From Pogonophryne albipinna (lineage: Eukaryota > Chordata > Actinopteri > Perciformes > Artedidraconidae), in the NCBI GenBank assembly GCA_028583405.1, contig CM053257.1, positions 30,239,293 to 30,303,292 on the forward strand: a stretch of DNA of 64,000 nucleotides. The letters run 5' to 3'. A model generated the notes under the pieces. The model searched no databases and had not been told where the DNA came from. It saw nothing but the letters and a program-made list of their open reading frames with translations. The translations under genes were made by a program, and so were the position numbers. Each line of letters opens with the position of its first letter. Within the stretch, counting starts at the first letter, position 1. Below are positions 22,364 through 32,300 of the stretch, in pieces.

Positions 22364-23008
22364 GTCTACTATTTTCTCAAAATGAAGCTGTTTTGAATTT
22401 ACGCGGTAACGTGGTTGAAAAAAAGTGGAGAGCGACGATCCTTTATCGCGAGATGATAACTTGTGTGTACTTCCGCGTTCGTCTGATAGTGACGAACTTG
22501 ACGAATTGTGCTTTTGGAAAGCTAACAATCTGAAAGTGTGACCAGTGTTTCCTGGTGTTGTCCGTACTGGCTAATAAAAAACATGTTTCCAAATTGTTTT
22601 GATATATTTGTACGAAGATATTTGTCAGTGTGATAATCCCTACATGGAGCTTTTTCATTACAGGAGAACCGACGTTAACCATCTTGATATGCTTCTGATC
22701 TTTGGGAAACGTGAACCGGAAAAACTTTGCCAAGAGCGAAAACTTGATTGTTTTGTATTAACCCATTTCGTCATATTTTTGCTTTTATTTATTCAACTTG
22801 TCAATCTTTAATATTCCTTTAAAAAGTGTGAATCATTATTGTCACCAAAAGTAGCTAGGACATTTGATCAAATTCTCATTGGCTGGTGAACCGGAAGTTA
22901 TTCGAACGGTTGACCGGGCGCGAAAGCTGAAACTGTTGTTTTAAAGCTGCATTTTTTTTTTACGTTTTATGAAGCGAACAAGTTCATGTAGTCACCCTTT
23001 CATTCGTC
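22364..23008. promoter_or_regulatory. Divergent MIS18A/HAUS1 promoter with cell-cycle elements
   Basis: The two start codons point away from each other across 645 bp. A 50-bp cluster carries, in order, an inverted CCAAT box ATTGG (22878-22882), an ETS site CCGGAAGT (22891-22898), a CHR-like TTCGAA (22901-22906), a MYB-type AACGG (22905-22909) and a canonical E2F site GCGCGAAA (22918-22925). NF-Y, E2F, MYB and CHR elements together mark G2/M genes regulated by DREAM/MuvB (established knowledge). No TATA box is evident. The cluster is only about 85-130 bp upstream of the HAUS1 ATG; whether it also drives MIS18A is inference. Confidence 0.6.
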
Positions 23009-26000
23009 ATGTGTGAAAAGATCAGTAAGGTAGTGTTCAGTGTATTACTACCATGAGCAAGTTAACTTAGTGATGTTTTGTTTACCATTGTGTGTCATGC
23101 TTCATGTCTGTCCTCAGGTGAACAGCTGGCTCAGCGAGGTGTTTGGAGATCAGCCGGTGCCTCACTTTGAGGTGAACACCAGGACCGTGGACATCCTGTT
23201 CCAGCTGGCTCAGTCCAGTGAAGCCCGGTGCAGAGACACAGCTCTCCTCTCAGAAGACCTCAAACAGAAAGCATCAGAGTATCAGGCTGAAGGTGAGGAA
23301 CAGACACAGCTGAATTAAAAACAGTGACATTTAGCTTTGTTGGCACATGTTGTTACCTAGATCTCAGCAATTATTGTAGTGATTACAATGTTTTCTTATT
23401 ACAAAGATGAATGGCCACAGCCAAAAGACCCAACTTGTAACGAACCTTTAATTGATGTAAAAACAAATTACCAAGTTTCAAGGCTTTATTGTCATTTGCA
23501 CATTAGCTACAGTGTAGATATGACAAACTTAGGTCACAGGCTCCTCCAAATGTGCAACATATATATAGGATATAGAACCGATAAAATAGTGCAAGAGATG
23601 TATGTACTTATCTGTTTTGTTTTCTACCTATTGTGTTTTTTATTATTTATAACGTGTGCCTACTTTGGTATTTTTTAATATGTTGATACTCTTTACTTTA
23701 TCTGTCCGTTACTTCTGCTGTTATAATAACTTAAATGTCCCCGTTGAGGGACAAATGAAGGAATTCTAATTGTGAAACATGCTTCCCTTTGACTGTATGC
23801 AGGTTAGATGGTCCATTAATTAACAGCACAAGGACTCCACGTCATTATTTTCACAGATCTCAACTGTGTTTCCTCCTCCCAGGTGCTCATATCCGTGATG
23901 TTCTTCTACAAGGCGTAGGTCTGTCCTGTTCAAGCGTCTCAAAGCCCACTTCTGACTACTTGTCTGCTTTAGTGGACAATGCCATGGTGCTTGGAGTCAG
24001 AGACACATCACTGGGAAGGTGAAATGGTTTTTTTGCGCAGTAGTTTTTCAGATGAAAGAGAGAAAATAGAAGAGAGATTTAACAGTTTGTATTTTATGTC
24101 TTTTCTAGCTTCATGCCAGCTGTAAACAACCTCACCAATGAACTGCTGGAAGAAGAGAAGTCCAACAGGAGACTTGAGAGGGAACTCAGAGCCCTCAGGA
24201 AGAGACTGGGGACCACTCTGGTGCTGCGGAGCAACCTCCAAGAGTAAGTAAAGATAGGACTTTATTCATCCCGAAGGAAATTGTTGTGCCAGAGTTACAA
24301 AAATAGCAGCAGCACAATAATAATAAAACTGTAAAAAGAGCAATTCAATAACTACAGGAAACATAGACGGTCACATAATTGTCACATAATTCATGTAAAT
24401 ATTCTAGTAGTGCAAAAACCGTAGTGGTAGTTACGTAATTGCACGTTATTTATCGAACATTATTAATAATAATAATATTGCACATGTTATATAGCAGAGT
24501 GTCTTGTAATGATGGTATTTATATTGCACATAGTGGTGGTGTGTAATTTCCCAGTTCCCTTTGCTGACGGGTGAAGAAGGTTTAAGAACTAAATACAGAG
24601 GATTTTCATACTAAAAACAAACACACAGACATTGCTGCTGTATGTCATTGTAATCTGTGTTTTTAATTGTCTTCAGGGATGTCAACAAAACGATCAAATG
24701 CCAGTCAGTGGAGAGCGCCAAAGCAGAGGAAAGAATGCTCAACATGGATTTTGTGAGGGCAAAGGCTAAAGAGCTCAGCAGCAGACGGGAGAGGGCAGAG
24801 GTACGCTGTGGGGTTCAATCATATCTGCATGAGCTGCATAATGCTTTGTGGTGCTAAGTCAACGAACAGTACACTACTATTGAAAATGATAAGATAGATA
24901 GATAGATACTTTATTGGTAAATCATTTCGTGTGTTCAGACTTAAAATACAATACTTAAAATACTGGGGGGAGAAAAGTAGAAAATGCAAATAATTCAAAA
25001 AATATATAAGAGTTTTTACATTTCTAGCTGTTTTGCTTCAAATCTTAATACCTAAGTGGAAGGTTTGCTCTGGCTAAGCCAATTTGTACTGATGGAAACT
25101 TGCTATTAGGGTTGCAAAGGGGTGGAACATTTCCGGTACATTTCCATGGGAAGTTAAGCTAGGGAATTTTGGAAATATTCCTTATTGAAAACCTTCCATG
25201 GGAATTAACTTGGAATTGAGGGTAATGTAATCTAATTGCATCATATCCAAGCATAAATATAAAGTTTATAAATGGGGTGGTTTTGGCACAGTGGTTAGAG
25301 CGTTGATCATCAAATTAAGGGGCGTTGGTGAACTCCAGTTCGAATCCCGCCTCGGCCGCCGCTGCGTCCGGCCGCCCTTGGGCAAGACACTCTACCCGCA
25401 TTCTACACTCTATGGGTAATGTCCACAGTATTTACATTTACATGTCTAATATGCAATTGTAAAGCGCTTTGAGCACCTGTAAAAGTGCTCTAATTAATAA
25501 ATGTAATCCATTATTATTATTATTATAAACATTTAGTTTTGTCATAAGAAGACATCCATGCAAAATGATACAATTAAAAAAAAAAAACATGACATTTCAA
25601 CAGATTGATTTGTAAGTAGAACAGAACACGTTTTTATTATTTTATTGAACAATCATTTGTTTCATTGAAGAACAAAAACATGAATGTTGAGTTAAAAATG
25701 ACTCATCCCCCCCAACACCACTCATTCAAATGCACCCCCCATCCAAAAATCCCCACAAGAAATAATGTGTGCATGTGATGGAGGAATGCACAGTGCCTGT
25801 AGGGGGTGTGGTCTCAATAGCCATGCAGTAAGAAGTGTGCTATGTGCATGTGATTGAGGAATGGCATGGATATTCAAGTGTACTTGAATGGCATCTGTTT
25901 GTTTTAGTCAAGATTATGCTAAAATATACTTTCCCCAACTATATTTAAGTTCCCTATGAAGAGCCAACCTTCAATTTAGAAAATTCCCAGTTTATTCCCA

Positions 26001-27330
26001 TAAATTCCCATGGAAAGTTTCCATCTTTAAAAATTCCTTGAAAAGGTTTTAAATGAGTTGCCTCCTTAGAGAAAATGACAATTAACTCAAGCCAATTGAA
26101 TTCCAATGAGAACAAGTTGAGTGATGAAAGGGCATTTTGAAAACTCTCTTCCGGTATCTAGCATTGGGAGAGCAGTAAACTTTAGGATGCTAAAAATGGA
26201 ATGTCATTGTGTTCATCTATACTCAACCAGTGGGCCTTACAGCGCCATCTAGTGGGCAATAGAGATCAATAAATGGCCAGATGGTATGATGGAATACTTT
26301 TTTAATGAAATGTGCTCAGGGTTTGACCAAAAGAAAAGAAAAACTCATTTCTATTACCAGTTACATTTGAACATCAACATGCCAGCTTTTTTTGTTACAA
26401 TCACGAGTGGGCCTTCAGCTGCAAAAGGTTGAGAAACGTGGTCATGGCATGTTTTTATTTGTACAATTATTTTTTCAAAGCTTAATCATGTTGCAAAATA
26501 CCAAATGTGCCGAGTTGGCTGTTTGAAATAGCAAATACCTCCCTGGCCCACACAGTCCTTTTCACTATTTTTGATAATAAATACCGACTGTAGTGTGACC
26601 CGGGTATAAAGAGGGCATCACGTTACTGCCTCCGCTTCAGAGCGCAGAGATGATGCTGCTGCGGACGAGTCCAACAGTTAACGCCCTCGGGATCATTGTC
26701 AGGAAACACTGGATGTTTTGATATCACAGCGGGGGTGACGGAGCTCAGTGTGTGAGCCTGGCTGGATGTTTGATTCTCTTCTCTCCATCCTTCAGGCTCA
26801 GCTGGTATCCAGGAACATGAACAAGTCTCTCACCCACCAGGCTATTGTGCAGCTCTCTGAGGTAACTTCAGCTGTTACGCGTCAACACAGTGCAGCTCCA
26901 TGGTGATGAGAACCTAAAACCTTCTGCTTTCTGGGGAGGTAATGCGTCGTCTTATCTTTTCTCTCTGTAGGAAGCCACAGCACTGAAACAAGAAATAATC
27001 CCCTTGAAGAACAAACTGAAGCCGTACATGGACTTAAGCCCGGTAAAAAAGCCTGGTGTTTTTCTTGTTACAGTTCAACAAATAGATATATCGAAACAAC
27101 TTGATTGTCTGTATTTAACTGTATGTTCTTACCCTTCTAATCCACAACAGAGCCCATCTCTTGCTCAAGTGAAAATAGAAGAAGCAAAAAGAGAATTGGT
27201 GAGTATCGTAATAGTTTATTTAAAGATGGATGAGAGGTGCTGGCTTTCTCTTTATTTTAATTCCAATGTGTTTCCTCAATTACAGGCTGCAATTGATTCC
27301 CAACTTCAGATGAATATTGATTTAGTGTGA
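23009..27330 (+). CDS. HAUS1: HAUS1, HAUS augmin-like complex subunit 1 (9 exons, 273 aa)
   Basis: Subunit of the eight-protein augmin complex, which recruits gamma-tubulin to existing spindle microtubules for branching nucleation. Exons: 23009-23029, 23118-23292, 23883-24018, 24109-24243, 24677-24800, 26796-26861, 26971-27042, 27151-27198, 27286-27330. All borders are GT-AG, all phases fit, and the total is 822 nt (273 aa plus TGA); human HAUS1 is 278 aa. The start is a seven-codon exon MCEKISK followed by VNSWLSEVFGDQPVPHFEVN, the conserved HAUS1 N-terminus. From about residue 110 onward the protein is heptad-rich (LLEEEKSNRRLERELRALRK and later segments), as expected for an augmin coiled-coil subunit. 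A consensus AATAAA at 27394-27399, 64 bp after the stop, is a likely polyadenylation signal. Introns carry several interspersed repeats. Confidence 0.95.
23466..23770 (+). repeat. Interspersed repeat in HAUS1 intron 2
   Basis: The start AAGGCTTTATTGTCATTTGC and the end TGTCCCCGTTGAGGGACAAA resemble common fish short interspersed elements ending in the phrase (TTTCCCCN)GAGGGAC. The boundaries and family are uncertain. Confidence 0.4.
24246..24560 (+). repeat. Interspersed repeat in HAUS1 intron 4
   Basis: The sequence GGACTTTATTCATCCCGAAGG followed by AATTGTTGTGCCAGAG is a frequently seen fish dispersed motif (a related fragment, ATTGATCCCAATTTGGGAAA, lies at about 10972). The family is not resolved. 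Confidence 0.4.
25108..26050. mobile_element. Fold-back DNA element with a nested SINE
   Basis: The left part (25108-25215) carries GGTTGCAAAGG, then repeated TTCCATGGGAA-type motifs. The right part (about 25965-26045) carries the inverted counterpart, with AATTCCCATGGAAAGTTTCC. This looks like a non-autonomous DNA transposon with long degenerate inverted ends. A tRNA-derived SINE is inserted at about 25275-25535. It lies in HAUS1 intron 5. Confidence 0.55.
25275..25537 (+). mobile_element. tRNA-derived SINE
   Basis: The Pol III promoter is visible: an A-box-like GGCACAGTGGTTAGAGCG (about 25284-25301) and a B-box GTTCGAATCCC (about 25338-25348) at normal spacing. A unique body and a LINE-like tail GTAAAGCGCTTTGAGCACC ending in (ATT)n follow. 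The tail resembles that of the L2-like LINE fragment at 9380-9437, so it may use the same reverse transcriptase (inference). Confidence 0.85.
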
Positions 27331-29346
27331 TGATGTTTTTAATGTTAAAGGTTTTACTGTTTTGAGCTGTAGATTTACTGTGTTTAAAAAAAGAATAAAG
27401 TCATTGTTTCTACGTCTATGCTGTGTGCCTCTTTGTAATGTGTTTCACTATGTGTCTCAAGCTAATCACATGACTGTCTGCCTCTCTTGAAGGTGAATAA
27501 AGCAACCTCCATAGACAGGAAATGTGGTTACTTTGAAGGAATTGTGCTTTAATAAAGAACTTACTATATTTGGATGACACATTTAAGTCGAGAAAGTTTT
27601 AATTATGATTCCTCTTTTTTTCCGTTTGACCGATTTGGTTTCGCTCCCCCTCTTCCTGTTTATTACAAAACATCATTAACAATAATCAAATGTTTTGTCT
27701 TCATTTTCTACTATCTGATTTCTGATTGTGGCGGTGTGACTTAACATGGGAACATTTTTCTTTTATACAAGGTTGTTTGTAAGACAATTTATAAATCTCT
27801 TTGCCTAAACATATTTTTGTATTTCTTTAGTGTGTTCAAATTACCATTTTAAAGGAATTATATGTTTGCAATATGTTTTAGATTGTCTTCTACCAATATC
27901 TTAATGTGCCTTAGTGGTACACATCAAGACATGTTTATTCAAAATGTAGATTGTTGTCATGATCCATACAATTGGACAAAACTCCATACGTTTTTTTAAC
28001 TGGGTTAACATTAGACTGCACATTTCACGACTTTTTCACAAAAAGCACAAGACATGCATCTAATAATGATGTGCTGGATCTTGTCTTTAAAAACAAAGTG
28101 CAGGAAACTTTTTTTTCTTCAGTTTGACAGCAAATTTCCACAGGCTTTGGAGGGATAACAGCACATGAAAGGGGGTTTGGAACCACTCCCTGGGTGAAAA
28201 AAAGCTAAAGTAGAGAGAATGGGAGTGACTAGGGGGCCTGTTGTCCCGTTTGTATGCAAAATATCACCTCAGTTCCTCCCCCTGCCAGTCTTCCCCCTGA
28301 GGAGCTGAGCGTGGGGGCCAACGTCTCCGTCAGTTTGACTGTTGTAGGTCTGCGCCTCAGTCTGACATGTAGAGTGACCGGTTACCATGGTGGGGGTCAT
28401 GGATGTGGGCCCGGGAGCAATTTACCCAGTAGGCCCCCTGCTTCATTCAAAAGGCACGACGGATAGGGCATCAATACTTTATAAAAGGAATCAAAATGCA
28501 ACTCCACTGAACTTAACTTGGGACACAGAGACAACGCATAATTAACAGTTTGACTTGTTTTTTATCAATGGCACTATTTTTGGATTAAAGGGTTGTCATC
28601 TTGCTGTAACAGTATTTGTTATTTCTCTTCCAGGAATAAAACTATATATAGACTGTTTATTCTTAAATATCCACAGCTTTTTGTTCATTAGCACATGTTA
28701 AAATCAAACAACGGCATTACATTATAAATAAATATTTATACAGACAGTTTTTAAAAAAAGAGACCCAAATGGCTACATAATGACCTCCACCTAAATATAA
28801 TTAACCAATGCACAAAGAAGTTGGCTGTATAGGCCTGTCAGTCTGTGAAAGAAGGGAAGGAAACACACACAATCCTCACAGAATGAAAGCACCATAATCC
28901 AGAAGGTAAACATGTGCCTCATGAATAAAAAAGGTCTTTGTCAGTGCGTCATGTACTGTGTCGCGCCTCTTCCCTTTAAAATAGTTGTATCTGCCACGCC
29001 CACACCATAATTCCCACTCAGCTGCTACTGTAAATTCTCCCAGTTCCCACATGAGTCCATACACACAATGTGCGGGTCTGAACAGTAGCAGACTGGAGTA
29101 TCACTACGCATCGGATTAACCCCACGTCACTATTGACCAACTTGTTGCGCAGCAGCTATTTCTAACCTCGCGCTGGGCTTCATTTTCTGTCCAGCAAGAG
29201 CCAAGACAGATGGAAGAAGCGGTGGCTTTCAAACCTTACGTTTTATAATGCGTATGCTACAAGAAGAGGACGCTTTTGTATGGATTGTAATGAAGTCCTG
29301 CAGCCCTCAGTGAATGTTTGAGTGTCTTTAATATGATCAGAGAGTC
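27331..29346. other. Intergenic interval HAUS1-EVA1C
   Basis: About 2 kb, mostly AT-rich. One GC-rich island at about 28180-28470 contains a 70-codon open frame (28254-28466) with no recognisable family. The stretch 29050-29346 just upstream of EVA1C is richer in GC and probably holds its 5' UTR and promoter. No other gene is seen. Confidence 0.45.
27394..27399 (+). terminator. Polyadenylation signal of HAUS1
   Basis: AATAAA located 64 bp downstream of the HAUS1 stop codon, followed by T-rich/GT-rich sequence (TCATTGTTTC and TGTGTGCC). This is the expected arrangement of a vertebrate cleavage site. Confidence 0.65.
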
Positions 29347-32300
29347 ATGAGCCGCGGAGCAGACTGGAGCCTCAGCCTCTTCTACCTGACTCTGCTCCTG
29401 GGGACCAGACGCATGACGGGACTGGCTGACTTCTCAAGTAAGAGACGATGAGGAAGGGGGAAGAGCATACTTGAGGATGGTATTGGTTAAAGACAGTGGT
29501 GTAAAGTAACTTAGTACATTGAATCAAGTACTGTAGAGGAATTTGTTGTTTGAGTATTTTAATAATTGCTACTTTTTACTTCTTCCCCACTACATTTATT
29601 TAATAATAGTTATTTTTGATTGATTTTATATGTTCAACACTCAAATAAGACTGTATGCCTGGAATAACATTGAACATCTACCCTGCAGTAAAACTAGCTG
29701 CACCATCTTTGATAAACATATTCATATTCAAAATATATATGAAATGTTGTACATTATCTGAGAACTTCTCCCAGAACTGTTTAAAGATCACATGAACCCT
29801 TCTGTTATAAAAAAAGGCTGCATTGATGTAGTGAAACATATTTGTACAATGTCGTCGATAAGGTAGTTTTAGTCTGTTTTCCCCATGTTTGCAAGTGTTT
29901 TTAAATAGCATACACTTTGTCCCAAAAATCCCACTTGAGATTTGGCATTGGACCGCACACATGTAAAAGAGACATTGACTCATTGAGAGGAGTAACGTTT
30001 TTTTTTTTGGTTAGAAACTGACAACAATGCTTGAGATCATCTATTCTCAGCAATGATCTATGCAGATAATGGTTTTCCAGCATTTGGTCTATCAACTGTC
30101 CGTCTAGTCTAATTCAAGAATCATTTTCTCTGATAATGTAAAGATTTCAAGATTTGTGACTTTGAATACAATTGGTAACTCAATCACATCTGCACAGAAC
30201 AAAGGTGCGTCGTAGGTTGAATGCCAGTTGGCGTTGTTAGCCACCCAGGAGAAAAGATCTGTCAGTCAGCACTTTGATATGTGAGTTTTCAAAGCAACGT
30301 GAGACAACTAACAGAGCGCCAAAGAGGCCAAACAAACCGAGAAAAAAATGCAACAAACAAGAAAGTCTCTTGTATTGGCCAAGCTTCAAAATGTATGACA
30401 CAACTTTTCCCTTTAAGTAAATCTTTTTTCAAAGATATCTTCAAGTTATTATTAAGCTTCAGAAAGCTCTCTTCAGAGCCACAGAGTACGTTAAACTACT
30501 ATTTCCACAAGCTGTAAGTAAATGGAACTTCATGGTGGAGGGTCCCCTTAATGCATGTTTCCATGTGCATTCTCTTTTGTGCGACAGATTACCTGTCCAG
30601 GATCATCACCAGTCATTCTGCCCAGGCATGTGACGGACAGCCACTGCGTCTCCACTGCCCTCGTCACTCCACCATCTCCATCCAGACTGCGTTCTACGGG
30701 AGTGGGGAAGCCAAGTTGTGTAGAGCAGACCCAGACCCCCCGCTCAGAGCCCACAACCACAGCTGCTCTGCTTTCACTGCTCTACAGGTGCATTTTATGT
30801 GTTGGATATACAGCCCTGTTTACCCTCAGTGGTTCAATCGTGTATAGGTGTTTTCTCAACGTATGTGTTTGATTTAGTAGTGGCTACCCTTAGATGAAAG
30901 GCCAGCCAACTATCTTCCATAGTCCATCAGCCACCATTGTTTTTGCATTGGATTTGCACTGTGGATTGTAACATAAATCTGTTAAGTGCCCCGATAAACA
31001 TTCCTGTTTGTCATCTTGCAATCGACTTATTTATATAAATAGTTATCACCGCAATAAACTGTATTTAATTTAGTCTTAATGTACATTATTTTATTTAATA
31101 TTCTGTTCTTGTACATATCATATTCTATTTACATGTATATAGACTTCTTGCACTATTTTTTATTTTTTTATTTTATTATATATGTTGCATTGTTGGAGGA
31201 GCTCAGGTCAGAAGCATTTCATTGCCAACTCTACACTGTAGCTTATATGCATACGACAACAAAACCTTTGAGTTTAATTGAATTTGAATACATCTTGTGT
31301 GCTGGTAAATGCTGACTCTCTCTGGTGTATCCCGTGCAGAAGATGCTGTCGGAGTGTCAGAGCAACAGAGATTGCCATCTGCCTGTCAACCACCTGCTGT
31401 TTGGGAAGGACCCCTGCCCTGGCACCACCAAATACCTCCATGTGGACTACAAGTGTAAACCAAGTGAGTCCAGCAGCTCTATTCCCATTTTCCCAACCTT
31501 TTTGTTATCGTAAAATAGCCTCCTTTTGAGTTCTGAACTTTGAGTTCTCATTCATAACACTCCGTTCGATGTCTCACTATGGGATGCGCCTCAACGCGTA
31601 TGCAAACAGGAGCATCAATCTCATTACGCCAATCCTGATTGGCTGGTGATCTTGACGTCAACGTCAGGGAATCCCCCCACCCTTTAAGTAGCTTGCGCTA
31701 CGACGCAGCGTCATTCAAACACCTCTTCTCGCTTCAGAGCACATCTCGAATTATCAGTAGCCGAGCTAGCTTAACGGTCCACAGACTGAACCCACAGCTA
31801 ACATTCAGTCGACGGGCGCTTGCCGGTTACTTTTTTGCTTTGCAAGAAGACTGAACAATATTAACACACCAGTTAATATTGTGATCTGCCTCGCCGTTTC
31901 TTTCTGTCGAAATAACGGTAAGGTTTGATTTTTTCTTCAAGCTAGTAACATACCTGTTGCTAGTTTTTTCTTCCCTCCACACCGACACCACGGTAACGAG
32001 GACGTTCTCTTTTCTCTCTCACACCAGAGGAGACGGAGATAAAAAAAAAAAAAAAGGTATTAACACACCAGTTAATATTCTTAAATAATAAAATCTACAC
32101 CGTCGCTTTTTTCCTTTTCGGACTAACGGCAAGGTTGGATTTTTTTCTCAGTAACGTACCTGTTACTAGCGTGTCCACTCCACGCCGACACCCCGGCGAA
32201 CGAAGATGGACCCTTCTCTCCCTCACACCAGAGGAGTCAGGGACTCGGAGGCTCGGCTATGCTGCTGCGGGTTTAAGATTTCAGGCACAGACTCACACCA

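Noticed and set aside
22364..22528. Upstream in-frame ATG extending MIS18A by 55 codons
   Set aside because: The extension is Ser-rich and unlike the family, and the MASKVNSYEH start gives the usual fish-type N-terminus; likely 5' UTR.
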